Below, piece after piece: positions 9,062-17,950 of a stretch of 21,850 nucleotides of DNA. Position numbers and translations under genes: made by a program. A model generated the notes under the pieces. The model did no database searches, was not told the DNA's origin, and saw nothing but the letters and a program-made list of their open reading frames with translations. This DNA is from Branchiostoma floridae (taxonomy: Eukaryota; Chordata; Leptocardii; Amphioxiformes; Branchiostomatidae), in the NCBI RefSeq assembly GCF_000003815.2, contig NC_049984.1, positions 20,219,910 to 20,241,759 on the forward strand, written 5' to 3'. Numbering within the stretch: position 1 is the stretch's first letter; the number at the start of each line of letters is the position of its first letter.

Positions 9062-9666
9062 CTGAAATGTGCAGAACGATATATAGAATTAGCAGGATTT
9101 ATGAGTAGATGGATATGATATATTGTATATCTCATCACTGTGACATTTGACATCAATTTAGATGAAAACTGATTTTATATTATGGAGAAAGTGTGCCCAT
9201 GAGCTTTCCTGGGTTATGATAATGAGTGGTCACCATTAGGAATGTCATCATCAACACCAACAAAACAGCTACACTCTCAAACAAACAAGAAGTTTCAACT
9301 CTTCAGGCACCCTGGGGCCACATCACTTGAAAATAACCACTGAGCTACGCACGCTAATACATGTAGGCCATCACAAGAACCATGAAACTGTCCAGTGTTT
9401 GAAAGTTTACAGTAATTTGTAGGCGGTCCTCCTGCAAACATAAACGCCACTGTTCATGATCGAATTCTACACGTCTGACGAGTTTGAATATCGGCACCAT
9501 TTTGGATCTTTTCCCTCCTGATTGGATCCGATATGAAATGGGGCCTTCTGATTGGTCGACGTCCTCTAGCAATATGATAATATGATATATTATACATTTG
9601 TCATAAATATTTGACAGACTTGATTGCATGAAAAAAAAATAGCAAATAGGTATAGAAATAACGCAC
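9062..9666 (-). other. Intron of the minus-strand gene
   Basis: Bounded by a GTGCGT donor just after 9667 and a TTTCAG acceptor just before 9061. A 91-codon ORF at 9629-9354 shows no recognisable motif. An extra exon hidden here cannot be excluded: an acceptor-like TTTGCAG lies at about 9435-9441, but no convincing donor pairs with it. Confidence 0.55.
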
Positions 9667-9852
9667 CCTTTCCACCCTTATCCAAGTCTGTGTCTTCGAA
9701 ATCCACAATGTCAAAAACATCTGCATCATCAAAGTCATACTCCAGGTCATCCGGTGTGCCAAGGCTGCCGGGGTTGGACATGTCGTCCAGGGACAGGTCC
9801 TCCAGGTCACACACATTCACATCCATGGAGGTGGTGCTACACAGGGGCAGGC
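9667..9852 (-). CDS. Internal exon of the unrecognised minus-strand gene: acidic segment
   Basis: A 186-base exon. It follows the acceptor CCCCACTGTCCAG and ends at the donor AAAGG/GTGCGT. It starts and ends one base into a codon, matching its neighbours on both sides. It encodes 62 residues. After a short LPLCSTTS stretch comes a strongly acidic run with DLEDLSLDDMSNPGS, DDLEYDFDDADVF and DIVDFEDTDLD, ending in basic DKGGK. Acidic residues mixed with bulky hydrophobics resemble transcriptional activation segments or acidic interaction motifs, but that is inference. The ATG at 9826-9824 lies inside the exon and could be mistaken for the start. Confidence 0.75.
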
Positions 9853-9914
9853 CTGGACAGTGGGGACAACAGGACTCTCACACTCATATTATGATCATGA
9901 CATAATGGTACGGA

Positions 9915-10290
9915 CCTTAATAAAGTAACGTTTATTGCAAATTCTTGCCCGTGGGCTAATTGAAGATAACATAAGAGATTCAAACAGTGTAAAAACAATA
10001 TCACAAGTGCCTACTCTAGTCTAAAGCTAGTAAAAGCTAACTCTAGATCCTGGGTTATTGGGTTCGACTCTTTTTTCGAAGACAGTGGAAGACGAAAGAT
10101 CCCACCTTTTCTATTATGTGTGGTATTTGTGATGTTAGAAGGAGAACTGTTTCTGTTTTCTTTTTGTCAGTGAATGTGAGGAAGTTTGGGTGGAACTCGC
10201 TGGCCTCTTCAAACAGCTTTTTTCTTTCGTGATCGTAGAAAGAGCAGTTTGACATACAATGTACAAAAAGTAGAAAATTTAAACAATATT
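9915..10290 (-). mobile_element. LINE 3'-end remnant within the intron
   Basis: From about 10285 to the stop near 10055 the minus strand reads NFLLFVHC...CSFYDHERKKLF and then a helical stretch ending in HCLRKK. This is the pattern of the C-terminal domain of LINE reverse transcriptases (HFLxxCPxYxxxRxxLF). Downstream on the same strand lie a stem-loop (GCCC-AC-GGGC at 9956-9947) and AATAAA at 9936-9931, then the end of the copy. Stops and changed residues suggest a dead fragment. It sits in the same orientation as the host gene, so its AATAAA could cause early polyadenylation. Confidence 0.65.
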
Positions 10291-10395
10291 CTAAAAACGT
10301 CAGCTAAGGACTCGATTGGTGACACTTACTGAGAAACTTATTTGTTCACAGAAATGTGAGCAATAATTAGAACATTATTTCTAAACGATACTTAC

Positions 10396-10544
10396 GAGAA
10401 GGGACACGGAAACCGTACAAGTTGGAATGTTCCATTTCTGCACCCAAACTCTCCTGGTACTGCCTCTGGCGTTCCTTCAGCAAGGCCTGCTGTTGGCTGA
10501 AGTCCATTTTCACTTTCATGTAAATCCCCAGAAGATGTAGAAAA
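10396..10544 (-). CDS. First recognisable exon of the minus-strand gene: Gln-rich helical segment
   Basis: A 149-base exon between the acceptor ATCTTTACAG and the donor TCTC/GTAAGT. Its frame leaves one base at the end, which joins the next exon to make an Arg codon. It encodes FLHLLGIYMKVKMDFSQQQA, then LLKERQRQYQESLGAEMEHS and a short GFRVPS tail. The Q/E/K/R-rich middle is likely helical and perhaps coiled coil. Two in-frame ATGs (10519 and 10507) could start translation. The frame is open to the acceptor, however, and the upstream residues look coding, so an earlier exon is likely. None can be identified between here and 11930. The protein family is not recognised. Together the three exons give about 310 residues. 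Confidence 0.7.
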
Positions 10545-10615
10545 CTGTAAAGATTATTGTTATGACATTATGTGCAAGAAATATCACACAATTGGAAATG
10601 ATAATGGTTAGATAG

Positions 10616-10806
10616 TGTTTGTGTGTGCGTGCGTGCGTGCGTGTGTATATGTGTGTGCATGCGTGCGTGAGTATATGTGTGTGCGTGTGTGTGTGCGTGC
10701 GCGTGTGTACGCATGTGTGTGTGTCTGTGTGTGTGTGCGTGTGTGTGTGTCTGTGTGTGTACGCGTGTTTGTGTGTGTTATGTGTGTGTGTGTGTGTGTT
10801 TGTGTT
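10616..10806. repeat. Long (TG)n / (TGCG)n microsatellite
   Basis: Almost pure alternating purine-pyrimidine DNA for about 190 bases, with TG mixed with CG and a few TA and TC steps. All apparent ORFs through it are low-complexity artefacts. It lies about 70 bases upstream of the 10396-10544 exon, probably in an intron of the minus-strand gene. Confidence 0.95.
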
Positions 10807-11929
10807 TCCAGGTATTTGGGATCAGCATATTTTGAACCTCCAGGTGGATTGTTCACAGATGCTGTAACACGCAGACACACACTCAGTCGCTCCTCAAAAC
10901 ATAATCTTCTTGGCATATGTAATTATGTAAATTGTGATCTTGTTCAAGCCACAACTACAGTCAATAATCAGGAAATAAGCAGAAGGCAGATTATGAGTAC
11001 ACTGGAATGTCCCTATGGGCCAGATGATATTGGTAGTACATCTTCTGCTTTAAGTGCAAGTTATAATAATTAATACCCTTAATACGTCATTAGAAACTGT
11101 CAAATGGACAATATTCATAAGTATAAAACGATGCTTGGCTAAAAACATAAATCAAAATGTTTCTATCTAATACCTTCTTGGATTACTAATGTCATTGGGA
11201 AATGATGGAAGAAAAATGTCTGGAGTGACTTGTTATCTGTTTATCATGCAGCTGTCCGTGGTACAAGTTGTTTTCACAACTCTGACTTGTTATGTAGGAG
11301 ATAAGGGAACGGTGGTAGGCTCAGCTGTGGAGTTGTTTCCAGGGCCTGTGTCAGGATGGGTGTGGACAGGCGTCAGTTCCCCTGATGATGTTTGGATTCC
11401 GATGATGACCTGATGTTCCATACAATTACATGTTGCAATGTATATATGTGTTGCTATCCAAGACGGCTGTTGGCCAGTCCTACCGTACATGTAGTTGTAT
11501 GTATTCCTGGGAACTTCTGGTTCTTACATCTTCTGTTCTGCAAATGATATTGTGTTTTCATGGTGCCTGGGAAAAGTGCATATGTTTGGACACTCTGGCA
11601 AGCTGTGTGTTTATGTGATGTCATTTCCGATAATCTAGACGTCTGCAAAATGTTTCTGGTAGATTGTGCAAATATATGTAACTGGTTTTCAATGGCAAGA
11701 ATCAAATAAATTGATAATCTTCTGCACCCAGATAACACAATTTTCCAAAGTATGAAAGTTTTATCTGAGCAATTTAAATCCCTTGGGAATCAGATAATTT
11801 GCAGATTTTAATCAGCTTTTAATCAGCTTTCCATGAAACTCTGAAAACTCCTTCCTTGTTGTAACGGTAACATTAGACTAGATGTCAATCCATAACAAAA
11901 TAGGAAAAAAGTCAGTTCAATAAAGCTAA
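10807..11929. other. Gene-free stretch, possibly an intron of the minus-strand gene
   Basis: No exon can be defended. On the minus strand, 11413-11290 has a proline/threonine-rich frame (TPVHTHPDTGPGNNSTAEPT) with an acceptor-like CAG upstream, but it ends in a stop and no conservation can be judged. On the plus strand, an ORF at 11189-11413 has a hydrophobic N-terminal part but no other support. The rest is AT-rich. Confidence 0.4.
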
Positions 11930-12227
11930 GGGCACAACCCGCCGTACGTGTTATTTGTCCGTACGTTTTCGGGAGGCCACGTCCGCCACGTTTGTCTGAA
12001 AACGTAGGGAAGGAATGGCAAGAGCAGGGATGGAGTACGCCTCAACGCACGTCACTCGCACGGTTGCGTGCATCGTTTGTTGCGCAAGTGTTGAGTTGTA
12101 CGTACGATGTCTGTGCGATTCTACGGAGTTTGTACGGAGGCGGTACTTACCACTTACGGATACCAAAAGATTCCCAAGGTTTTGGCACGTAGACAGGACT
12201 TATTTGCATGTACGGCGGGTTGTGCCC
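11930..12227. mobile_element. 298-bp MITE-like element
   Basis: The left end GGGCACAACCCGCCGTAC (11930-11947) is the exact reverse complement of the right end at 12210-12227. Inverted similarity reaches beyond the ends: AAAGCTA at left, TAGCTTT at 12234-12240. Target duplication is therefore hard to define, and a CTA on each side is possible. Inside there is a smaller inverted repeat, TACGTTTTC near 11962 against GAAAACGTA near 11999. The DNA is rich in TACG and CGTAC words. Overlapping 60-73-codon ORFs show no protein motif. Confidence 0.75.
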
Positions 12228-12228
12228 C

Positions 12229-12770
12229 TAGCGTAGCTTTGGTCGAATCAAAACTCAATCAACATGCAATGTTATATGATATTCACCTCCGGATATAGTA
12301 ACCTTAAGTTGTTAGGGCGTTGGAATGTGTCTCACATGAGTCTGGTGACTGCTAAATTAGCAAGACCAACGTCCTGATACCCCGGCGCATGTAAAGCTAC
12401 ATGTTAAGTACACAGGATACACAGATGTCTAATTATCTCCAAGCAGACGTGAGGATCCGACTATCTCGGTGTTTGAGTTGTTTTCTAAGTACTAGTACTG
12501 CCCCTTTTTATTTGTTGGCTGCTGGGAACTTAAATATGGCGCCCCGCTACGCTAGTCACTACTGGTTATAGAGTAACCTTGAAAAGGCCGCTGAAAACCA
12601 CAACACACCACCAAAGAATAATGTACCTTACCGGATCCTTGTGCCACACCCCACCACATCACCTTTACGTAAGTTACGTCAACTCATGTTTTTGGCATTG
12701 ACTACTTTATCCTTTATAAATTACACAACAGGGTCAAGGACGCTGCCCTGCCTGCCCAGAGCATACAGCA
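12229..12770. other. Gene-free flank between the MITE and the LTR element
   Basis: No coding region is supported. TCTCCAAGCAGA at 12436-12447 matches the arm of the hairpin at 3121-3261, so part is probably dispersed repeat. The LTR retrotransposon begins at 12775. Confidence 0.5.
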
Positions 12771-12774
12771 CAGA
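12771..12774. other. Left target-site duplication (CAGA)
   Basis: CAGA directly before the TG end of the left LTR; the same four bases follow the right LTR at 21149-21152. Four bases alone could match by chance, but they fit together with the TG...CA ends. Confidence 0.6.
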
Positions 12775-12968
12775 TGTGGCATATAGATTGGTCTTGACCT
12801 AGCTACTGGGAACCACTACTCTAAGAACCAACCCCTGTACTGGGGAAGTACTCTACTACACTCAGATCAAGGACCAAATCTATCTAGTGGTAGGATTCAG
12901 GCTTGTATATTTCTCTCACGCACACCATAAACCAAGGCCAAAACATGAGGGTTCACGTTTACATTCCT

Positions 12969-12974
12969 TTTATT
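12969..12974 (-). terminator. Polyadenylation signal AATAAA in the 3' LTR
   Basis: AATAAA on the minus strand followed by GT-rich sequence, about 195 bases from the LTR end. The same signal is at 20527-20532 in the 5' LTR. Confidence 0.6.
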
Positions 12975-13350
12975 CTGACGCTTGTACGGTGGTTACAAAT
13001 AGTCTCACATAAGAGAATGCACAGTACACATCAATGCAGGAATCACATTACAATACAATGCAAAGCACACCACAATAGTAAATAGTTTCTAAGTATCCCA
13101 AGGACCCCCCGAAACCTCAATTTGGACTGTCTAACCGCACATCATTAAGAACCGCCAAGGGCTCACAGAAAACACTAAGTGCTCACCACAATTTGTCGCT
13201 TGAGGTACAAGTCATGTTGTCGCGCCGCTCAAAGACCCGTCGGAAGCCCGAGAAACCCGACCGCCGACCGGCCGCCCCTCAAGGAGGTCGAGATCGGTTG
13301 TTCACAGTCGAAGTCCGAATACCAAAAGCCCCAGATACCCGGGTTTCTTG

Positions 13351-13461
13351 GGTATATAAAGAGAAACTTTCCATCAGAGAGAGATTTTACATAATGCCAA
13401 ACGGAAACAGCGATTGGTTAGAAGAGCGGCGCCCACGTGGCTTGTTGACAGGTTGACGTCA
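13351..13461 (-). promoter_or_regulatory. LTR promoter cluster: CRE, E-box, CCAAT, TATA (3' LTR copy)
   Basis: Reading the minus strand: TGACGTCA at 13461-13454, CACGTG at 13439-13434, CCAAT at 13417-13413, and TTTATATACC at 13360-13351. The order and the 53-base CCAAT-TATA distance fit an RNA polymerase II promoter in U3. TATATAAA also reads on the plus strand, but CCAAT orientation and the polypurine tract favour minus. These are motif matches only. Confidence 0.6.
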
Positions 13462-13590
13462 CAGAGACGCGCTACTACCCTAACAGTGTGCGGCAGTCAC
13501 AGGGAAGATACAATAGTCAATGACGGGGAAGGGCTCTAATAAGGGGTGATTCAGCATTAAGAGTATAGGGCTCCAGTTATCCTCACTACA

Positions 13591-13603
13591 CCATCCCCCC
13601 CTA
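13591..13603 (-). other. Polypurine tract of the LTR element
   Basis: On the minus strand TAGGGGGGGATGG directly abuts the 3' LTR start TGTAGTG. A G-rich run ending at the LTR is the usual plus-strand primer in Ty3/Gypsy-type and other LTR elements. It is the strongest evidence for element orientation. Confidence 0.8.
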
Positions 13604-15279
13604 CGGCGATGATGCGTCCCTGCATCATAAAAGGTAACACCAGCAATATAAGGAATGCAGTAGATAATATAACAATAAGTACAATTAGTATAAGAATATA
13701 AGTATACGTTGTACAAAGCAACGGGGTAGTCAAACAGAGTGAACAGTACGTAAAGTGGGCGGCCCCCACTGTATGTCATGTGACCAGTAGCTAATTACAG
13801 AAATCAGTACAGGTAGCAGCACAAGTACATAATCTGCGAACCTCAGTAGAATACAGAACATTGGCGGATAGTTGGAAAATAAACGCAGTGAGCGGTCCCC
13901 ACTGGTTGTACAACTGACAAGTTAATGAGGTTAAGAAAAAAAACAACTTAACTAGAACAAATGGGAGCTTATTAACTAAACAGGGAACAGAAAGTTCACA
14001 GGTGCCTAGTTTACTACGTTGGAACAGAAAATAGGAGCTTATTAACTAAACAGTGAACAAAAAGTCCACAGGGAACTAGTTACCTACGTTGGAACAGACT
14101 ACGGAAACGCCTCCCTAGCGGAGACCAAGGTTAAAGCCAGGAGGCAAATGACCTTGACCTACATATTTACAATGTGGGTGGCAGATGTTGGAAACCACAA
14201 ACATTTTGAAAAAGAAAACATTACCGAAACCATAGTGTCGGTCGTTAAAAGAAGAAAAAGTAGTTTAGTTGGCTTTTTAAACGCATTTCAGGGTATCCAA
14301 AAGGAGATCGAAAACGATTTGAATAGTTGTTCGGAATATAACGGTTTGGAGAGATCAAGAAAGAATTTGGAGTGTCGTTAACCACTTTTCTTCATAGCCA
14401 AAAAGGAAAATAGAGACCAATGGCACATCAGAACATAAAAAGAGACATAGAACATGAATACATGGTACATAAAACATACAAAAATGCATTGAGTGTTGTG
14501 ACCAGGACCACAGGTTGTGCAATGGGAAGTCGGCGATGGTTTAAACCGACCTGAGACTCAGGCACACGGGACAGGGACACCAGGAAGTCACCAGGGAAGA
14601 GCGAGCACGGAGGAGGGCGAACTCAGCAATCTATCACTGACTCTGCGTGAGAACTCTGACCTTACATCCTACCTCTTCTTTGAACGCCATAAAGATGCGA
14701 AAAGGAGGCCGGACTGACCAAACAGAAAAGGTATATACATATTTACAACATAAGAAATGTTTCACTTTTGACAACACTAATAAACAAAAGGGGTCGAGCC
14801 ACTCAGACCCATAAAAACTTAAACAAGGCAGTGTTCAACTTGACCCTTGAAGCGCGACTTCACAGGGAACCGCTGAACCACTAACCACCTAAAAAGTGAC
14901 TTATACAGAGCGGGGGGGACACCCCTCTGCCTGTCACCCGGGAACTAATAATGCTCTTAGTTTAACAACCTAATAACCTTGCTGGGACCGCCCAGGTAAA
15001 CCGGCTTCGCGCACTCGAAACAGGGGAAGGCCTTTATGGGAGAGGAGGAACCAAGAATCATCGAACTGCAGAAACCTCTGTCACTCACAAACCGTAACCG
15101 TCTACTCAGATCGTTCGTTAGCACAAGGGAGGTCAAGACAGGACCCGTGCGCACGGGGGGTCAAGACCTGACACGTGCCTGTAGTCCACGAGGGTTTGGC
15201 GTTCACCATAGGCAGGAAACACACACAACAGGCAGGTGGTGGACGTCCGTTGGATATGTTGACTGTAAGCGGCGAGTTA
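13604..15279 (-). other. 3' noncoding part of the LTR element
   Basis: No supported gene on either strand. It holds a 70-bp tandem duplication at 13961-14100. A 77-codon plus-strand ORF at 14148-14381 is antisense to the element and has no recognisable domain. Stops are frequent on the minus strand. Confidence 0.5.
13961..14100. repeat. 70-bp tandem duplication inside the LTR element
   Basis: GGAGCTTATTAACTAAACAG at about 13964 and 14034 begins two copies. Both end in CTACGTTGGAACAG and differ at several positions. The duplication is older than the LTR pair, because its copies have diverged while the LTRs have not. Confidence 0.85.
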
Positions 15280-16871
15280 GAAGTCACGATGGCGCACACG
15301 CAGATAGATGACGTCAGGTGGGCCGTGGCATTGTCGCTGTCAGGTACGGATGATAAAGCACAGTCTCACACACGCAGATGACAGAGTCTCTGTAGGAACG
15401 TCAGGATCGACGGGAGACTGAAGACTGGCACTAGCCGATGACGGCGTGGCGGAGCGAAGATGGTGACGCTCCCAGCATTGACGAGACGTGGCGACAGCAT
15501 GATGTACGTGATGACAAAGTGACGGCACACGGCGTTGGAGAGGCCGTTGGCGGTACAGGTGTGATGACGGCGTAGCGGAGGTTGGTATACGCACCTGTCG
15601 TCGCTCACACAGCCTGGTGACGTATGGCGTGGTGGAGTGACGTGGTGCGGTCGGCGTCGCAGTCGCAGTTCATGTGGCTTCCTCACGTCTGGATTGACGG
15701 AGGGTGACAATGTGATGCGGTACACTGGCGTAGTAACACTGGCGACGGTGTGGGTAGCCGGACGGGAAGACACACCTGTTGGTGGGCGTGGTGCAGACTC
15801 GGAGCTGAGTGTCCGGAAGACGTGACGTGATGACAAGAATCGCCGACTGTACTGTCCGAATCGAACGTGTGCTGGAGTAGGACGGCCATTAGAAAGTGAG
15901 TGACGTTGGTAACGCATCGGGTAGGCCCAGTGCTAACCCGGCGACCCCCGTTTGGGGCGGAGGGGCTCTAGTAAACCACAAGGTGAGCAGAATTAGACCC
16001 TCCTTCCATATTTTAACCCGGCGTGGAAGCGGCGACGCCACAGGCCCCCCAGACCTGCAATGTATTTGCTTTGCCCAGCCTCGACAAAGAACCCATATTT
16101 AAAGGGGCGTGGGTTTGTGACGCCCAAGGCTTCTACTCTAACATTTCATCATACATCCAAAATCTAAACTAGAAACAACAACACATCAAATCAATTACAC
16201 AAGTATGGCACGATGCAAGGGAGGGGTAGGGTACGGACTACACCGTAAGTCACGATTGATGACCACCAAGCCAACCCAGAACCGGAGGCCAGCACAACAC
16301 GGCGACAGAGGAGATGCCCAGCCGGTGTTCACCTGAAGAGAAATAAGCATTGCACGGGGTAGCGGCCACAGTCACAACAACAATACATGCATATAAACAT
16401 AACCAATACGCATACAACAATAAAACACAACAGCTACAATAGAGCAGTGTCTCTGTCTTAAGAGTTCATAATGTCCAAAGGAAGGTTGTTGAAACCACTT
16501 AGGGATGAACAGGATGCACGGTCGACCGGCTCAGGAAGGAACAGGACCGCCGCCAAGACGCTGAGGTCGACACGGACGCGATTGCGTAACAAGTTGCCGA
16601 AAGTGTGACACGGTCAAGAGTCCGACGTGGTCACTTCCGGGGTTGGTGGTCTGGTACAGAGGCATAGCGTAAGTCCGATGCCAGTACCATTACCGTGGGG
16701 AGCTCTGGAACACTCTGGTCCATCAACGCGAAGAGTTAGACACTCACAAACGTCCGGTGTGTCTATCTCAATGTCGACAGCACAGTTTGGAGATGAAGTC
16801 GATGCAACATACATAAGTCCGTAGTTACACACCTACTGTCACTGGAACTGAGCCTACACAAGTCCGACAGC
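15280..16871 (-). other. GACG-rich interior segment of the LTR element with a doubtful 183-codon ORF
   Basis: The plus strand is dense in GACG, GTGACG and GGCG words, with related stretches such as GATGACGGCGTGGCGGAG near 15436 and GATGACGGCGTAGCGGAG near 15562. A minus-strand ORF at 15917-15366 reads through this as an Arg/His/Pro/Ser-rich product. This is what such composition gives by chance, so I do not call it a gene. 15918-16871 looks like 3' untranslated sequence after the 16872-17513 ORF. Confidence 0.45.
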
Positions 16872-17513
16872 TCAGTCAGAGTCAGAATCATCACTAGCAC
16901 TGCTGTCAAACGCGTCCGAGGGAAACACGAAGTCAGAGAGATACGCTGGAAGGTTGATGGACCGCGAAGGACGCGTCCGGCGATCCGTCGTCATGGCTGG
17001 GTCCGAGGCAGCTAGTAAGTCAGGATACGATGACGTCGGTGACGGGACAGGAGCCCCAGGGGATGGCGACTGGTCAGGATACGATGACGTCGCTGACGGG
17101 CCAGGAACCACAGGGGATGACTCCGCCGGCTGGTCAGGATACGATGACGTCGCTGACGGGCCAGGAACCACAGGGGATGACTCCGCCGACTGGTCAGGAT
17201 ACGATGACGTCGCTGACGTCCCCGGGCATGGTGATATTGCCCCGGGGCTCGGCGGGGACATGGTTATCGGCGTCCCGTCGGGTGGTTGGGGTGTCGGTCC
17301 ATCTCTGGCGGGGTCGGCGGGAGGTGATGACGTTGTAGTGGCCTGGTTCTGTGCCTGTACAGTAAGAGGAAGAGAAACAGAGGGACTTTGTCCCGGGTTA
17401 CGGGCGTCCCCGGTCGGGACGGGCTGTTTCCTGGGTCGGTTCCGACGTCGACGTCGACGCCTGGGTGGTTCAAAGTCTGGATCCAATACCTGGGAATTAA
17501 TTATTGTTAGGTC
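16872..17513 (-). CDS. Arg/Pro/Ser-rich repeat protein of the LTR element, function unknown
   Basis: Longest sense ORF of the element, open from 17513 to the stop at 16872 (about 213 codons). It has no ATG at its start. An acceptor-like TTAATTCCCAG lies just before 17489, so it may be read from a spliced RNA. Counting from the TTG at 17486: a run of seven Arg at 10-16 in a basic RNA/DNA-binding-like patch; a Pro/Ser/Thr-rich linker; three to four copies of a 20-residue unit containing SSYPDQ and VVPGPSAT; a basic block around 169-187 ending LPAYLSDFV; and a final acidic Ser/Asp tail. RxxRxxxxPAYLxDFV-like endings occur at the C-terminus of some LTR-element Pol proteins, so this may be all that remains of Pol. 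That is inference; it could also be an accessory protein. Confidence 0.45.
   Translation of the reverse strand, partial: DLTIINSQVLDPDFEPPRRRRRRRNRPRKQPVPTGDARNPGQSPSVSLPLTVQAQNQATTTSSPPADPARDGPTPQPPDGTPITMSPPSPGAISPCPGTSATSSYPDQSAESSPVVPGPSATSSYPDQPAESSPVVPGPSATSSYPDQSPSPGAPVPSPTSSYPDLLAASDPAMTTDRRTRPSRSINLPAYLSDFVFPSDAFDSSASDDSDSD
17017..17220. repeat. 60-bp coding tandem repeat in the LTR element
   Basis: TGGTCAGGATACGATGACGT begins units at 17071, 17131 and 17191, exactly 60 bases apart. A related unit 54 bases earlier begins at about 17017. The two complete copies (17071-17130 and 17131-17190) differ by a single base near the end (GGC versus GAC). On the minus strand each adds 20 residues in frame. 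Confidence 0.9.
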
Positions 17514-17950
17514 CTAAAATACTATTTTTAACGGCTTGTGCGGTTTTTGATGTGTTCTGAACCAAAATGAAAATTTGGGGAATACCAGCAGGGGTGGCCC
17601 AGGCCGTTGCTAGGCAACCCAGACGACCGGACTGGTCAAGGTGATGGGACGGCGTACAGGGCACGTAGAGTTCGCGTGCCGTTGCCATAGGAACGCGGAA
17701 TGACATCGGATTGAATATCGCAAGGCGAGCGGGGGGTGGAGAAAGTATCTTCATCACTGTGAACAAAGAGGGTGTGTCCCGAACACGTGGCGAGCTCAGG
17801 GAACCAAGGTCGAAATAACAGACACACTGTACAACTAATCGCCCAGGGACGGCCGTGGCCGGAACCAGTTAATTGGAAAGTCAAGGTTGCCATCTTATAA
17901 TTTCTTACGCATTCTTCCGTGGTGGGAAATGTGCAGACGGGCACGAACAA
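17497..17950 (-). CDS. Overlapping small ORFs upstream of the repeat protein in the LTR element
   Basis: Two minus-strand frames overlap: 17950-17636 (104 codons, with an inner ATG in good context at 17893, AAGATGGCA) and 17766-17497 (89 codons, ending six codons before the next ORF opens). Neither product shows a gag zinc knuckle, protease DTG or other known motif. Their order and close spacing with the 16872-17513 ORF suggest one ancestral reading frame broken by shifts, or exons of a spliced RNA. I cannot decide which. Confidence 0.3.

Larger units (their letters stand above)
12775..13590 (-). repeat. 3' LTR (816 bp)
   Basis: On the minus strand it starts TGTAGTGAGGATAACTGG at 13590 and ends GGCCACA-like/GCCACA at 12775. 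U3, R and U5 cannot be split exactly. The TATA-like box suggests transcription starts near 13325, and AATAAA at 12974-12969 suggests the R end is near 12950. ORFs through it are chance frames that recur in the other LTR. Confidence 0.93.

Noticed and set aside
8829-9065. Plus-strand Cys-rich repeat ORF (SCTSCLGS-type units)
   Set aside because: It is the antisense of the 24-bp coding minisatellite. The minus strand has matching splice sites and phase with two further exons; the plus reading has none.
10608-11073. Long ORFs on both strands through the TG tract, up to 152 codons
   Set aside because: Microsatellite readthrough (Val/Cys or Thr/His runs) with no support outside the repeat.
13351-13360. 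Plus-strand TATATAAA as evidence that the LTR element runs plus
   Set aside because: The polypurine tract, CCAAT orientation, AATAAA and LTR terminal bases all indicate minus; TATA-like boxes are readable both ways.
12903-13456. ORFs of 60-87 codons inside the LTRs, present identically in both copies
   Set aside because: They repeat only because the LTR is repeated, lie antisense to the element, and show no protein motif.
17017-17220. CRISPR array
   Set aside because: The units are directly adjacent 60-bp tandem copies without unique spacers, lie inside an ORF, and occur in a eukaryotic context.
16954-17517. 187-codon plus-strand ORF opposite the repeat protein
   Set aside because: The 60-bp period keeps several frames open. 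The element's sense strand is minus by the polypurine tract and LTR signals.
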